Positions 24,088 to 33,803 of a DNA stretch of 64,000 bases are shown here, piece by piece (position 1 is the stretch's first letter; the number at the start of each line of letters is the position of its first letter). The DNA lies in the NCBI RefSeq assembly GCF_001422205.1, contig NZ_LMMJ01000010.1, positions 124,001 through 188,000 of the forward strand, read 5' to 3'. The stretch is from Curtobacterium sp. Leaf261 (GTDB taxonomy: Bacteria; Actinomycetota; Actinomycetes; Actinomycetales; Microbacteriaceae). Under the pieces are notes generated by a model, which was given only the letters and a program-made list of their open reading frames with translations, ran no database searches and was not told where the DNA came from. Both the position numbers and the translations under genes were made by a program.

Positions 24088-25104
24088 ATGCCACATCGTT
24101 TCGCCCTGCTCGGGGCCGGGTTCATCGGTTCCGTCCACGCCGCGAACCTCGCCGCGCACCCCGGCATCGACTTCCGGTTCGTCTACGACATCGACGCCGC
24201 CAGGGCCGAGGCGCTCGCGAGCAGGCACGGTGCGCAGGCCACGACGGACCTCGCCGAGGCGTTCGACCCGGCCGAGATCGACGCGGTCTACATCGCCTCG
24301 TCGACGGACACGCACGCCGAGCACCTCCGCCGGGCCGCCGACGCCGGGATCGCGGTGCTCTGCGAGAAGCCGATCGACCTCGACCTCGCGGCCGCCGTCA
24401 GCACCGTCGAGCACGTCGAGGCCTCGGGGATCACGGCGATGGTCGACTTCAACCGCCGCTTCGACCGCGACCACGCGGCGCTCCGCGAGGTGGTCGCGTC
24501 AGGGGGCGTCGGTGACGTCGAGCTCCTGCAGCTGACGAACCGCGGGCCGAGCGTGCCGCCGCTGTCCTACATCGCGGTGTCGGGCGGGCAGATGCGTGAC
24601 CAGACCGTGCACTTCTTCGACCTCGCGTGCTGGATCGCCACCGCGGGTGCGGGGGACACCACGCCCGTCGAGGTGTTCGCGGCCGGCTCCGCGCTCGCCG
24701 AACCGCGGCTCGTCGAGCACGGGGACGTCGACACCTCGGTCGTGACGATGCGGCTCGCGAACGGCGCCCTCGTCCAGATCGACAGCGTGCGGCGGACCGG
24801 GTACGGCTACGACGAGCGGATCGAGGCGATGGGGTCGACCGGCCTCGTGGAGTCCCGTCGGCAGCAGTCCGCGAACGTCGTGCGCTACGGCGCGGAGGGA
24901 CTGGTGGGGAGCCCGTTCCACGCGGGGTGGTTCGAGCGTGTGCAGCCGACGTACGCGGCAGCGCTCGGGCACTTCGTCGGTGCGCTCGACGGCGAGCACC
25001 CGGTGGGGCCGAGCCTCCGCGACGGCCTGCGGGCGCAGGCGATCGCCGAGGCCGCGACGGAGTCGCTCCGGACGAACCGCCCGCAGCCGGTCACGCTCCC
25101 CTGA
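24088..25104 (+). CDS. Gfo/Idh/MocA family oxidoreductase, inositol 2-dehydrogenase-like
   Basis: 338 residues. N-terminal Rossmann fold: FALLGAGFIGSVHAANLAAHPG, then VLCEKPIDLDL, where Glu93-Lys94-Pro95 is the family EKP motif and the Lys takes part in catalysis. The C-terminal alpha/beta domain has GGQMRDQTVHFFDLACW, with the His usually involved in proton transfer, and MVDFNRRFDRDH. The overall pattern is closest to myo-inositol 2-dehydrogenases, which oxidise inositol to scyllo-inosose with NAD, but no other iol gene is near, so another sugar or polyol is possible. SD AAGGAG lies 9 nt before ATG 24088. Confidence 0.88.
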   Translation: MPHRFALLGAGFIGSVHAANLAAHPGIDFRFVYDIDAARAEALASRHGAQATTDLAEAFDPAEIDAVYIASSTDTHAEHLRRAADAGIAVLCEKPIDLDLAAAVSTVEHVEASGITAMVDFNRRFDRDHAALREVVASGGVGDVELLQLTNRGPSVPPLSYIAVSGGQMRDQTVHFFDLACWIATAGAGDTTPVEVFAAGSALAEPRLVEHGDVDTSVVTMRLANGALVQIDSVRRTGYGYDERIEAMGSTGLVESRRQQSANVVRYGAEGLVGSPFHAGWFERVQPTYAAALGHFVGALDGEHPVGPSLRDGLRAQAIAEAATESLRTNRPQPVTLP

Positions 25105-25119
25105 CGGACGCAAGTAGGT

Positions 25120-25167
25120 GACGGACTGGAGGGACGGTGCCAGCTGGCACCGTCCCTCCCGTCCGTC
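25120..25167. terminator. Dispersed-family palindromic hairpin
   Basis: Arms 25120-25143 and 25144-25167 are complementary over 24 bp with one mismatch and no spacer (centre AGCT), starting GACGGACTGGAGGGACGG. It lies between convergent genes ending at 25104 and 25187 and is the most complete copy of the family with 37038-37085. Confidence 0.85.
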
Positions 25168-25186
25168 ATGTGGTCCGCTGGTGCGG

Positions 25187-25585
25187 CTACGCGCGCCCGC
25201 GGCCGGTGACCGGGCGCAGCACGAGGCCGATGAGCCAGGCGAACACCGCGAGCACGAGCGCACCGACGATGGCCCAGCCGAAGCTGTCGACCCGGAGCCC
25301 GAAGCCCATCAGGTCGGAGATGCCGTCGACGATCAGCAGGAGTACCGCGTTCACGACGAACGAGATCAGCCCGAGGGTCAGGATGTAGATCGGGAACGCC
25401 ACGATCCGGATGAGCGTGCCGATGACGCCGTTCACGAGGCCGAAGACGAAGGCCACGAGCAGGTACGTGAGGACGGTCTGGACGACACCGTGGTCCCCGA
25501 AGGCGACGACCTCGACACCGCTGACGATGAGGGTCGTGAGCCACAGGGCGACGGCGTTGATGACGAGCCGGACGAAGAAGCGCAT
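25187..25585 (-). CDS. Phage holin family IV-type small membrane protein
   Basis: 132 residues with four membrane helices (about 4-25, 33-54, 62-90 and 102-126). The sequence FVRLVINAVALWLTTLIVSGV, FGLVNGVIGTLIRIVAFPIYILTLGLISFVVNAVLLLI is characteristic of the actinobacterial 4-TM holin-superfamily IV (PF04020) proteins, which are chromosomal, widespread and of unknown role; no lysis genes are near. It diverges from hisC with only 32 bp between starts; a -10-like CAGAAT (25592-25597, minus strand) ends 6 nt before the ATG. Confidence 0.9.
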   Translation of the reverse strand: MRFFVRLVINAVALWLTTLIVSGVEVVAFGDHGVVQTVLTYLLVAFVFGLVNGVIGTLIRIVAFPIYILTLGLISFVVNAVLLLIVDGISDLMGFGLRVDSFGWAIVGALVLAVFAWLIGLVLRPVTGRGRA

Positions 25586-25617
25586 GGCATCATTCTGCCC
25601 GTCGGTAGGCTGAGAGC
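25586..25617. promoter_or_regulatory. 32-bp divergent leaderless promoter pair
   Basis: CAGAAT on the minus strand (25597-25592) ends 6 nt from ATG 25585, and TAGGCT on the plus strand (25606-25611) ends 6 nt from GTG 25618. Each promoter's -35 region must therefore lie over the other promoter or inside the opposing gene. Confidence 0.7.
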
Positions 25618-26688
25618 GTGACCAGTCCCGTCCGTCTCCGTCCCGAGATCGCCGCGCTCCCCGCCTACCGACAGGGTCGGCAGGCCGCCGCCGACGCGTT
25701 CAAGCTCTCGAGCAACGAGAACCCCTTCGACCCGCTGCCCGGGGTCGTCGAGCGCGTGCAGGCCGAGACGGCGTACAACCGCTACCCGGACGCATCGGCC
25801 ACCGCGCTCCGCGTCGCGCTCGCGGCCCGGTTCGGCCTCACCGTCGACGAGGTGCACGTCGCCCCCGGGAGCGTCTCGATCCTCCACGAGCTCGCGAAGG
25901 CAACCTCGGCCCCCGGCGACGAGATCGTCTACGCGTGGCGGTCGTTCGAGGCCTACCCGGGGCTCGTCACGGTGGCCGGCGCGACGAGCGTGCAGGTGCC
26001 GAACCGTCCGGACGGCGGGCACGACCTCGACGCCCTCGCCGCCGCCGTCACCGACCGCACCCGCATGGTGATCGTCTGCTCCCCGAACAACCCGACGGGG
26101 CCGATCGTCACCGAGCACGAGTTCCTCGGCTTCATGGCCGCCGTGCCGAGCGACCTGCTCGTCGTCCTCGACGAGGCCTACGCGGAGTTCGTCACCGATC
26201 CCGACGCCGTCCGCGGTCCCGGCCTCCTCGAGCGGTTCCCGAACCTCGTCGTCCTCCGCACCTTCTCGAAGGCGTACGGACTCGCCGGCCTCCGCGTCGG
26301 GTACGCGCTCGGACCGGCATACGTCCTCGACGCCGTCCGGTCGACCGCCATCCCGCTCTCGGTGACCGCGCAGGCGCAGACCGCCGCGATCGCGAGCCTC
26401 GAGCACGAGACCGAGCTGCTGGAGCGGGTCGCGAGCATCGTCGCGCTCCGCGACCGGGTGCGGACCGCGCTCGTCGAGCAGGGTTGGGACGTGCCGGCGG
26501 CCCAGGGCAACTTCGTGTGGCTGCCGACCGGAGAGCACACGGCGCACGCAGCCGAGGCGTTCGCCGCCGCCGGTGTCATCGTCCGCGCGTTCGACCCGGA
26601 GGGCATCCGGATCTCGATCGGCGAGCCCGAGGCTGTGGACAGGCTCCTCCGCACCGCCGCCGACCTTGTGCGTGCCCTCACACAGTAG
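25618..26688 (+). CDS. hisC: Histidinol-phosphate / aromatic amino acid aminotransferase (HisC/Pat family)
   Basis: 356 residues of a fold-type I PLP enzyme. Conserved segments: [15 protein letters not shown] and [10 protein letters not shown] at the start, [25 protein letters not shown] and the Schiff-base lysine in [19 protein letters not shown]. The WRSFEAYP stretch resembles mycobacterial Pat, which transaminates aromatic amino acids, so this could be Pat rather than the biosynthetic HisC. Association with the 2-oxoacid dehydrogenase genes 30 bp downstream favours amino-acid catabolism or balancing. Leaderless GTG start (TAGGCT, 6 nt). Confidence 0.9.
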   Translation: MTSPVRLRPEIAALPAYRQGRQAAADAFKLSSNENPFDPLPGVVERVQAETAYNRYPDASATALRVALAARFGLTVDEVHVAPGSVSILHELAKATSAPGDEIVYAWRSFEAYPGLVTVAGATSVQVPNRPDGGHDLDALAAAVTDRTRMVIVCSPNNPTGPIVTEHEFLGFMAAVPSDLLVVLDEAYAEFVTDPDAVRGPGLLERFPNLVVLRTFSKAYGLAGLRVGYALGPAYVLDAVRSTAIPLSVTAQAQTAAIASLEHETELLERVASIVALRDRVRTALVEQGWDVPAAQGNFVWLPTGEHTAHAAEAFAAAGVIVRAFDPEGIRISIGEPEAVDRLLRTAADLVRALTQ

Positions 26689-26717
26689 GTCCGGTGGGGG
26701 CGGCTAGGTTGGTCGGC

Positions 26718-27884
26718 ATGCCATTCAGCGCCGCGGAGACAGCGACGACCCCGATCCGCCTCCTCGATGCCGACGGACGGTTCGTCGAGGACGACGCCAA
26801 CGCCGAGTTCGCCGCCGTCGCGCGTGCCCTCTCCGACGACCAGCTGCTCGCCCTGCACCGCGACATGGTGGTGACGCGGCGCTTCGACCACGCGGCATCG
26901 AACCTGCAGCGGCAGGGGCAGCTCGGCCTCTGGGCGCCGAGCCACGGGCAGGAGGCCGCGCAGGTCGGCTCCGCGCATGCCCTCCGGGAGCAGGACCACG
27001 TCTTCCCGTCGTACCGCGAGCACGCCGTCGCCCTGACCCGCGGCGTCGAGCCACTCGAGATCCTCCAGGTGTTCCGCGGCAACAAGCACGGCGGCTGGGA
27101 CCCGGACGAGCGCGGCAACACGCACATCTACACGCTCGTCATCGGGTCCCAGGCGCTGCACGCCACCGGGTACGCCATGGGCCAGAAGCTCGACGGCGTG
27201 GTCGGGACCGGCGACCCGGCCGTCGACGCGTGCTCGATCGTCTACTACGGCGATGGCGCGACGAGCCAGGGCGACGTCAACGAGGCCTACGTGTTCGCGG
27301 CGAGCAACCAGGCCCCCGTCGTGTTCTTCCTGCAGAACAACCACTGGGCGATCTCGGTGCCGGTCACCGTGCAGTCCAGGACCCCGCTGTTCGAGCGCGC
27401 ACGGGGCTTCGGCATCCCGAGCATCCACGTCGACGGCAACGACGTCCTGGCGTCCTACGCGGTGTCCCTCGCCGCGACGGAGGCCGCCCGGAGCGGTGGC
27501 GGGCCCCGGTTCATCGAGGCCGACACCTACCGCATCGGCGCGCACACGAGCTCCGACGACCCCACGAAGTACCGCGGCGAGGACGAGCTGGCGGGCTGGG
27601 TGGCCCGCGACCCGATCGCCCGCTCGGAGAAGTACCTGCGCTCCCGCGGCGTCGACGAGTCGTGGCTGACCGCGATCGACCAGGAGGCCGAGGACGTCGC
27701 GGCCGACGCACGTCGTGGCATCACCGGGCTCGTCGGCCCGGACGCCGAGGCGATGTTCGACCACGTGTACCGCGAGCCGCACCCGCTCATCGACGAACAG
27801 CGCGCCTGGATCCGTGCGTACGAGGAGTCCTACGGGGACTCGTCGGCAGCGGACGGCACCGCAGCGAAGGGATCGACCCGATGA
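26718..27884 (+). CDS. 2-oxoacid dehydrogenase E1 subunit alpha (branched-chain/pyruvate type)
   Basis: 388 residues. The thiamine-diphosphate motif is [31 protein letters not shown], and [17 protein letters not shown] is the phosphorylation-loop equivalent. The pattern follows the alpha subunit of the alpha2beta2 branched-chain 2-oxoacid or pyruvate dehydrogenases. It decarboxylates the oxoacid and passes the acyl group to E2. A -10-like TAGGTT (26705-26710) ends 7 nt before ATG 26718, so it can be transcribed separately from hisC. Its stop overlaps the E1beta start (ATGA). No E3 gene lies in the cluster. Confidence 0.92.
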   Translation: MPFSAAETATTPIRLLDADGRFVEDDANAEFAAVARALSDDQLLALHRDMVVTRRFDHAASNLQRQGQLGLWAPSHGQEAAQVGSAHALREQDHVFPSYREHAVALTRGVEPLEILQVFRGNKHGGWDPDERGNTHIYTLVIGSQALHATGYAMGQKLDGVVGTGDPAVDACSIVYYGDGATSQGDVNEAYVFAASNQAPVVFFLQNNHWAISVPVTVQSRTPLFERARGFGIPSIHVDGNDVLASYAVSLAATEAARSGGGPRFIEADTYRIGAHTSSDDPTKYRGEDELAGWVARDPIARSEKYLRSRGVDESWLTAIDQEAEDVAADARRGITGLVGPDAEAMFDHVYREPHPLIDEQRAWIRAYEESYGDSSAADGTAAKGSTR

Positions 27885-29008
27885 CCGACACGACAGCCGC
27901 CGACACGACAGCCGCCGACACGACAGCCGCCGACACTGCGGTGTCCGACACGACGGTGTCCGACACCGAGCAGCTCTTCGACTACACGCTGCGCGCGCAC
28001 GCGGGCGCCGGGTCCCTGCCGGACGGCGAGCCGGTGCAGACCCTGGCGATGGCGAAGGCGCTGAACGCGGGTCTTGCGCGAGCGATGCAGGACGACCCGA
28101 AGGTCCTGCTCATGGGCGAGGACATCGGCACGCTCGGTGGGGTCTTCCGGATCACCGAGGGCCTGCAGGCGCGCTTCGGCGCCGACCGCGTGATGGACAC
28201 CCCGCTCGCGGAGGCCGGGATCATCGGCACGGCGATCGGGCTCGCACTCCGCGGGTACCGGCCGGTCGTCGAGATCCAGTTCGACGGCTTCGTCTGGCCG
28301 GGGTTCGACCAGATCACCTCGCAGCTCGCCAAGATGGCGAACCGCCTGCCGGCGCACATGTCGCTGCCGGTCGTCGTGCGGATCCCGTACGGCGGGCACA
28401 TCGGGGCGATCGAGCACCACCAGGAGAGCCCGGAGGCGTACTTCGCGCACACCCCCGGTCTGCGGGTGGTGAGCCCGAGCACGCCGAACGACGCGTACTG
28501 GATGATGCAGGACGCGATCCGCTCGGACGACCCGGTGATCTTCTTCGAGCCGAAGAGCCGGTACTGGCCGAAGGGCGAGGTCGACCTCGTCGACGGTCGG
28601 GTCCCGCTGCACACGACCAGGGTCGCCCGGCCCGGCACCGACGTCACGGTCATCGGCCACGGCGCGATGGTCGCGACGCTCCTCGACGCTGCCGTCCTGG
28701 CGGCGAACGAGGGCACGAGCCTCGAGGTCCTCGACCTCCGTTCCCTGTCCCCGATCGACTGGGAGCCGATCCTGGCCTCGGCCCGGAAGACGGGCAGGGT
28801 CGTCATCGCGCAGGAGGCCTCACAGTTCGTGAGCCTCGGCAGCGAGATCGCGGCGACGATCGCCGAGAAGACCTTCTTCACGCTCCAGGCGCCGCCGCTC
28901 CGGGTGTCCGGGTTCGACATCCCGTTCCCGGTCTCGAAGCTCGAGCACCTCCACCTGCCGGATGCCGATCGCGTCCTCGAGGCCGTCGACCGCGCACTCG
29001 CCTACTGA
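27881..29008 (+). CDS. 2-oxoacid dehydrogenase E1 subunit beta
   Basis: 375 residues. The transketolase central domain begins at [32 protein letters not shown] and includes [35 protein letters not shown]; the C-terminal domain starts near [16 protein letters not shown]. It pairs with E1alpha. The first 40 or so residues are unusual: ADTTA repeats from three tandem 15-bp units (27887-27931), then Asp/Ser/Thr-rich sequence. SD AAGGGA lies inside the end of E1alpha. The gene is followed after a 10-bp-stem hairpin by E2. Confidence 0.92.
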   Translation: MTDTTAADTTAADTTAADTAVSDTTVSDTEQLFDYTLRAHAGAGSLPDGEPVQTLAMAKALNAGLARAMQDDPKVLLMGEDIGTLGGVFRITEGLQARFGADRVMDTPLAEAGIIGTAIGLALRGYRPVVEIQFDGFVWPGFDQITSQLAKMANRLPAHMSLPVVVRIPYGGHIGAIEHHQESPEAYFAHTPGLRVVSPSTPNDAYWMMQDAIRSDDPVIFFEPKSRYWPKGEVDLVDGRVPLHTTRVARPGTDVTVIGHGAMVATLLDAAVLAANEGTSLEVLDLRSLSPIDWEPILASARKTGRVVIAQEASQFVSLGSEIAATIAEKTFFTLQAPPLRVSGFDIPFPVSKLEHLHLPDADRVLEAVDRALAY

Positions 29009-29016
29009 CACCAGCG

Positions 29017-29041
29017 CCCGGACGGCACGCGGCCGTCCGGG
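29017..29041 (+). terminator. Intercistronic hairpin between E1beta and E2
   Basis: CCCGGACGGC (29017-29026) and GCCGTCCGGG (29032-29041) pair perfectly over 10 bp with a 5-nt loop. It could attenuate transcription or stabilise the upstream mRNA 3' end; E2 starts 54 nt later. Confidence 0.5.
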
Positions 29042-29094
29042 ACACGACCGCACGACCGGGACTCCGAGTCGGAGCACGAGACGCAAGGAACACG

Positions 29095-30558
29095 ATGTCC
29101 GTCGCAGAATTCCCCCTCCCCGACGTGGGAGAGGGCCTCACCGAGGCCGAGATCGTCCAGTGGCGTGTCGCGCTCGGGGACGTGATCGAGATCGACCAGG
29201 TGATCGTCGAGATCGAGACCGCCAAGTCGCTGGTCGAGCTGCCGTCGCCGTTCGCCGGAACGGTCACGCACCTCCTGGTCGAGGAGGGGGCGACCGTCGA
29301 GGTCGGCGTGCCGATCATCCGTGTGGACTCCTCCGCGGACGCGCCACAGGACCGCCCGGGAGGCACGGTGCAGGACGCGTCCCCGGCTCCCGTCGCGCAG
29401 GTGGTCGCGCCCGCCACCCCGGCGGTCGCCCCCGCAGCATCCGTCGACGCTCCGGCCCGCGACACCTCCGCCCCCGGCACCGCCGCAGTCGAGACCCCGG
29501 CGGCCGAGACCCCGGCGCCCGAGACCTCCGGCGCGAACCTGGTCGGCTACGGATCCCCGACCGGCGCCACGTCGCGTCGCAAGCCCGGTGCCCGCCGGGC
29601 CGCGGCCGCCGCGCTCGAGGCGAGCCGTGCCTCCAGTCGGGCCGATGCCGAGCAGTCCGTCCAGCGCCGCCCGTCGAGCGTGCCGGCCGCCTCCGCGCTC
29701 CCGGTCGTGGCGAAGCCGCCGATCCGGAAGCTCGCGAAGGACCTCGACGTCGACCTTGCGTCGGTGCAGGCGACCGGTCTTGCGGGCGAGGTCACCCGTG
29801 ACGACGTCATCCGGCACGCCACGCAGGCGAGCCTGTTCCGGAACATCGAGACGCCGGAGTGGGCCACCGACCGCGAGGAGCGCATCCCCGTCAAGGGCGT
29901 GCGCAAGGCCATCGCGACGGCCATGACCACGAGCGCGTTCACCGCGCCGCACGTCAGCCTGTTCGTCGACGTCGACGCCACCCGCACGATGGAGTTCGTC
30001 GCCAGGCTGAAGACCTCCGCGACGTTCGCCGGCGTCAAGGTCTCACCGCTCCTCGTGATGGCGAAGGCGATCATCTGGGCCGTCCGACGGAACCCCACCG
30101 TGAACTCGACGTGGACCGACCGCGAGATCCTCGTGCACCACTACGTGAACCTCGGGATCGCCGCCGCGACACCCAGGGGCCTCATCGTGCCGAACGTCAA
30201 GAACGCGCAGGACATGTCGCTGTTCGAGCTCGCGCAGGCCCTCGAGCAGCTCACGCTCACGGCGCGCGACGGCAAGACCACGCCGGAGGACATGGCGCAG
30301 GGCACCGTGACGATCACGAACATCGGGGTGTTCGGCATGGACACCGGGACGCCGATCCTCAACCCGGGCGAGGTCGGCATCGTGGCGATGGGCACCATCA
30401 AGCCGAAGCCGTGGGTCGTCGACGGGGACGTCCGCTCGCGGATGGTCACCACCATCGGGGCGAGCTTCGACCACCGCGTCGTGGACGGCGACGTCGCGAG
30501 CCGCTTCGTGGCGGACGTGGCCTCGGTGATGGAGGAGCCGGCGCTGCTCCTCGACTGA
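29095..30558 (+). CDS. 2-oxoacid dehydrogenase E2, dihydrolipoamide acyltransferase
   Basis: 487 residues. One lipoyl domain with the lipoylated Lys44 in [15 protein letters not shown], a long Ala/Pro/Thr-rich linker (about 80-190), a peripheral-subunit-binding domain ([34 protein letters not shown]) and the CAT-like catalytic core ending with [12 protein letters not shown], where His460 and Asp464 are catalytic. A single lipoyl domain is usual for branched-chain E2. Together with the two E1 genes it forms the core of a bkd- or pdh-type complex; E3 must come from elsewhere. AAGGAA precedes ATG 29095. Confidence 0.93.
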   Translation: MSVAEFPLPDVGEGLTEAEIVQWRVALGDVIEIDQVIVEIETAKSLVELPSPFAGTVTHLLVEEGATVEVGVPIIRVDSSADAPQDRPGGTVQDASPAPVAQVVAPATPAVAPAASVDAPARDTSAPGTAAVETPAAETPAPETSGANLVGYGSPTGATSRRKPGARRAAAAALEASRASSRADAEQSVQRRPSSVPAASALPVVAKPPIRKLAKDLDVDLASVQATGLAGEVTRDDVIRHATQASLFRNIETPEWATDREERIPVKGVRKAIATAMTTSAFTAPHVSLFVDVDATRTMEFVARLKTSATFAGVKVSPLLVMAKAIIWAVRRNPTVNSTWTDREILVHHYVNLGIAAATPRGLIVPNVKNAQDMSLFELAQALEQLTLTARDGKTTPEDMAQGTVTITNIGVFGMDTGTPILNPGEVGIVAMGTIKPKPWVVDGDVRSRMVTTIGASFDHRVVDGDVASRFVADVASVMEEPALLLD

Positions 30559-30590
30559 CTGTGCACAGGTGGGGCGTGCGGGGATCGTTG

Positions 30591-30605
30591 TGGTCCAAAC
30601 GACCA
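30591..30605. promoter_or_regulatory. Inverted repeat TGGTC-N5-GACCA at the toxin-antitoxin promoter
   Basis: TGGTCCAAACGACCA sits just upstream of the -10-like TACGAT (30611-30616), which ends 6 nt before the antitoxin ATG. Placement fits an autoregulatory operator bound by the antitoxin or complex. Confidence 0.6.
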
Positions 30606-30622
30606 TTCGGTACGATCGGGTC

Positions 30623-30892
30623 ATGTCGACAGTTCTGGCCGTCTCAGAAGCAAAGCGTCAGCTCGGCGCGATCATCGATCGGGCACACCTCGCGCACGAC
30701 CCCGTCTACCTGACACGGCGCGGGCACCCGGTGGTCGCGATCGTGGACGCGATCGAGTTCGACCGGCTGCTGCGGTTGGCCGAGGACGCCGAGGATGCGA
30801 TCGCCGCGATCGCAGCGCGTCGGGAGATGGCGGAGACCGAACAGACCCCCGTGCCGTGGGATGACGTGAAGGCCGAACTGGGTCTCGTGTGA
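30623..30892 (+). CDS. Phd/YefM family antitoxin
   Basis: 89 residues. The N-terminal DNA-binding fold has the Phd pattern SEAKRQLGAIIDRAHLAHDPVYLTRRGHPVVAIVDAIEFDRL, and the acidic helical C-terminus is the part that normally wraps the toxin. The leaderless start, the inverted repeat upstream and the GTG/TGA overlap with a RelE-type toxin make a complete type II module. No other mobile-element marker lies nearby. Confidence 0.9.
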   Translation: MSTVLAVSEAKRQLGAIIDRAHLAHDPVYLTRRGHPVVAIVDAIEFDRLLRLAEDAEDAIAAIAARREMAETEQTPVPWDDVKAELGLV

Positions 30893-31146
30893 CCTACGAG
30901 GTCGAGATCGCTCCGGTCGCCCTCCGCCAGATCCGCAAGCTCGACGCTGTCGCGCGGCGGCGGGTGCAGGCGGCGGTCGAGCTCCTCGCCGACGAACCTC
31001 GACCGCCAGCCGCGACCATGCTCGTGAACAGCGGGGGAGCGTGGCGTGTCAGGGTCGGGGACTACCGGGTGGTCTACGAGGTGGAGGACGACCGCTTGCT
31101 CGTGCTCGTGCTCGCCGCAGGACACCGGAGGGCTGTCTACCGCTGA
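30889..31146 (+). CDS. RelE/ParE family toxin
   Basis: 85 residues. The RelE-like fold is recognised from YEVEIAPVALRQIRKLDAVARRRVQAAVELLADEPRPP, GAWRVRVGDYRVVYEVEDDRLLVLVLAAGHRRAVYR; the basic WRVRVGDYRVVYEV strand and the end HRRAVYR are typical of RelE mRNA interferases. It should cleave mRNA at the ribosome A-site when freed from antitoxin; the ParE alternative (gyrase) is less likely given this ending. It overlaps the antitoxin by 4 bp. Confidence 0.9.
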   Translation: MTYEVEIAPVALRQIRKLDAVARRRVQAAVELLADEPRPPAATMLVNSGGAWRVRVGDYRVVYEVEDDRLLVLVLAAGHRRAVYR

Positions 31147-31186
31147 CGTCCAGCGCTCCGGAACACCTGCTCGCCGCGGCCTCGGA

Positions 31187-31606
31187 TCAGCGGTCGTCGT
31201 CCTCGCGGCGGTCGCGCTCGGCGTCCGCGAGGGTGCCATCGGCCAGCTCGCCCGTGGCCAGTCGCTGCTGCCAGACGATGCTCGCCGCCGCCCCGCTCAG
31301 GACGGCTTCGGGCTCGCGTCCCTGCGCATGTGCGAGCGCCGAACCGAGGCCGGCCGTGATGCTGCCGCCCATCGCTCCCAGGGTCTCGAAGACCTCTTCC
31401 TGGCGCTCCGTGAGCGGCTCGTCGACGAGCGTGTCGACCGTGTCCTTCAGGTTCGCCTCACTCGCCTCGACCATGGCGAGGTCCCCGGAGGACATCGCCG
31501 TCGCCTCGGCGATCACGGCGAGTCCGAGGCGCGCGGCCTCCTCCTGGACACGCTGCAGGCGTTCCTGTTCCGGTTCGTCCGGCTGGCCCTGCTCCTGATC
31601 CGACAT
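31187..31606 (-). CDS. Hypothetical protein, 139 residues
   Basis: An acidic, probably helical cytoplasmic protein (starts SDQEQGQPDEPEQERLQ; later EEVFETLGAMGGSITAGLGSALAHAQGREPE). I do not recognise the family. Start ATG 31606 is supported by a -10-like TACCGT ending 7 nt before it on the minus strand; a GTG at 31615 would overlap this promoter. It converges with the toxin gene and diverges from glgX. Confidence 0.6.
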   Translation of the reverse strand: MSDQEQGQPDEPEQERLQRVQEEAARLGLAVIAEATAMSSGDLAMVEASEANLKDTVDTLVDEPLTERQEEVFETLGAMGGSITAGLGSALAHAQGREPEAVLSGAAASIVWQQRLATGELADGTLADAERDRREDDDR

Positions 31607-31744
31607 GGGGTGCACGGTACCCCGCCCGTCCCGCAGCTTCCGAGGGGCCGATCAGGTCGCGACGGACCATGCGGGGTGCGTTCGGGGTACGTGCGGTCGC
31701 GCGAGACTGAGCACCGCCGTCGCGTTCCCGGTTGAATCGAGGAC

Positions 31745-33766
31745 ATGACGACCTCCTCGCGACACCCGCTCGGTGTCACGCTCGTGGACGGTGGCGCCAA
31801 CGTCGCCGTCTTCTCCTCCACCGCCGACCGTGTCGAGTTCTGCCGGTTCGACGACGACGGCACCGAACACCGCACCGAACTGACCGACCGCACGGGGTAC
31901 ACGTTCCACGGCATCGTGCCGGACGTCGCCGTCGGCACCCGGTACGGGCTCCGCGTACACGGCGCGTGGGATCCCGCGGCCGGACTCCGGCACAACGGCG
32001 CGAAGCTGCTGCTCGACCCGTACGCGACCGAGATCGACGGCGGGTACGACTGGGGTCAGGCTGTGTTCGGACACGACGTGGACGACCCGGACACCATCGA
32101 CGAGACCGACTCCGCGGCCGCGATGCCGAAGTGCGTCGTGTCCGATCGCTCCTTCGACTGGGGCGACGACACCGCTCCCGGCACGCTGCTGTCCGACACC
32201 GTCGTCTACGAGACCCACGTCAAGGGCTTCACGAAGCAGCACCCCGACGTTCCCGAGGACGTCCGCGGCACCTACCTGGGGCTCGCGCACCCGGCGGCGA
32301 TCGAGCACCTGACGGACCTCGGCATCACCGCGGTCGAGCTCCTCCCGACCCAGCAGTTCGTGCAGGACTCCACCCTGGAGGACAAGGGGCTCCGGAACTA
32401 CTGGGGGTACAACTCCATCGGCTTCCTGGCCCCGCACAACGAGTACGCGAGCGTGCCCGGCGCACAGGTCCGAGAGTTCAAGGAGATGGTGAAGGCGCTC
32501 CACGCGGCAGGCCTCGAGGTGTGGATGGACGTCGTCTACAACCACACCGCCGAGGGCAACCACATGGGCCCGACGCTGTCCTTCAAGGGCATCGACAACG
32601 CCACCTACTACCGCCTGGTGGAGGGCGACGAGGCGAACTACTTCGACACGACGGGCACCGGCAACAGCCTCAACGTGTCGCACCCGGCGGCGCTCGCGCT
32701 CATCATGGACTCGCTCCGGTACTGGGTCGAGGAGATGCACGTCGACGGCTTCCGGTTCGACCTGGCGACCACGCTCACGCGGCAGGACGGCGAGGCCGAG
32801 AAGCACTCCGCGTTCCTCGACATCATCCACCAGGACCCGGTGCTCCGGAACGTCAAGATGATCGCGGAGCCGTGGGACACCGCCGGGTACCAGGTCGGTG
32901 GCTTCCCCGCGGACTGGTCGGAGTGGAACGGCAAGTTCCGCGACGACGTCCGGTCGTTCTGGGGCGCGGAGCAGGGCACGCTCGGCGCGTTCGTCCAGCG
33001 CGTGCTCGGCAGCCCCGACGTCTACGAGGGGTCGCGTCGGTCCCCGATGTGCAGCATCGACTTCATCACCGCGCACGACGGGTTCACCCTGGCGGACCTG
33101 ACGTCGTACGCCGAGAAGCACAACGAGGCCAACGGCGAGGACAACAACGACGGCGAGAGCGACAACAAGTCGTTCAACGGCGGCATCGAGGGCCCGACCG
33201 ACGACGGTGCCGTGAACGAGTACCGGGACCGGCAGCGCCGGAACCTCCTCGGCACCCTGCTGCTGTCCGCCGGCGTGCCGATGATCCTCGGTGGCGACGA
33301 GATCGCTCGCACGCAGGGTGGCAACAACAACGCCTACTGCCAGGACGACGAGATCTCCTGGTTCGACTGGGCGGCCGCCGACCAGGACCTCCTCGAGTTC
33401 ACGCGCAGGGCGATCGCGTTCCGGCGCGAGCACACCGCGCTCACCCCGGAGTGGTTCCGGACCGCACCGGCCGACGGCGCGACCGAGACCGTCCAGGTGC
33501 TCCGTGCCGACGCGCGTCCGTTCGAGGACGCGGACTGGGCCGACGGGGGGAACCTCGCCGTGACGCTCGTCGTGAGCGACGGGGACGACACCGTCGCGAT
33601 CCTGGTCAACGCCTCGCAGACGACCGTCGAGTTCAGCCTGCCCGGTCGCCCCGGTGCCGGAGAGCACGCGTGGCGCCTCGGGCTGTCGAGCGACCCCGGG
33701 CAGCAGGTCGACGGTTCCGGCGAGACCCTGCTCGTGCGCGACGCGTCGTTCACCGTCCTGGTCTGA
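31745..33766 (+). CDS. glgX: Glycogen debranching enzyme, GlgX/TreX type
   Basis: 673 residues. N-terminal carbohydrate-binding beta-sandwich (about 1-120: HPLGVTLVDGGANVAVFSSTADRVEFCRFD), then a GH13 isoamylase barrel with VWMDVVYNHTAEGN, DGFRFDLATTL (nucleophile Asp), IAEPWD (acid/base Glu) and FITAHDGFTLADL, and a C-terminal beta domain. GlgX removes alpha-1,6-linked maltotetraose stubs from phosphorylase-trimmed glycogen. A TTGAAT hexamer ends 7 nt before ATG 31745; GAGGA also lies close. Downstream is a GntR gene read in the same direction but with its own operator-rich promoter. Confidence 0.95.
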   Translation: MTTSSRHPLGVTLVDGGANVAVFSSTADRVEFCRFDDDGTEHRTELTDRTGYTFHGIVPDVAVGTRYGLRVHGAWDPAAGLRHNGAKLLLDPYATEIDGGYDWGQAVFGHDVDDPDTIDETDSAAAMPKCVVSDRSFDWGDDTAPGTLLSDTVVYETHVKGFTKQHPDVPEDVRGTYLGLAHPAAIEHLTDLGITAVELLPTQQFVQDSTLEDKGLRNYWGYNSIGFLAPHNEYASVPGAQVREFKEMVKALHAAGLEVWMDVVYNHTAEGNHMGPTLSFKGIDNATYYRLVEGDEANYFDTTGTGNSLNVSHPAALALIMDSLRYWVEEMHVDGFRFDLATTLTRQDGEAEKHSAFLDIIHQDPVLRNVKMIAEPWDTAGYQVGGFPADWSEWNGKFRDDVRSFWGAEQGTLGAFVQRVLGSPDVYEGSRRSPMCSIDFITAHDGFTLADLTSYAEKHNEANGEDNNDGESDNKSFNGGIEGPTDDGAVNEYRDRQRRNLLGTLLLSAGVPMILGGDEIARTQGGNNNAYCQDDEISWFDWAAADQDLLEFTRRAIAFRREHTALTPEWFRTAPADGATETVQVLRADARPFEDADWADGGNLAVTLVVSDGDDTVAILVNASQTTVEFSLPGRPGAGEHAWRLGLSSDPGQQVDGSGETLLVRDASFTVLV

Positions 33767-33803
33767 GCACCGGGCCAGGGCCCTCCCTGCATCGGTGCCG
33801 CTA

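Noticed and set aside
25187-25585. Prophage remnant, because of a holin-family gene
   Set aside because: Family IV four-TM holin-like proteins are ordinary chromosomal genes in Actinobacteria; no endolysin, structural or integrase gene is nearby.
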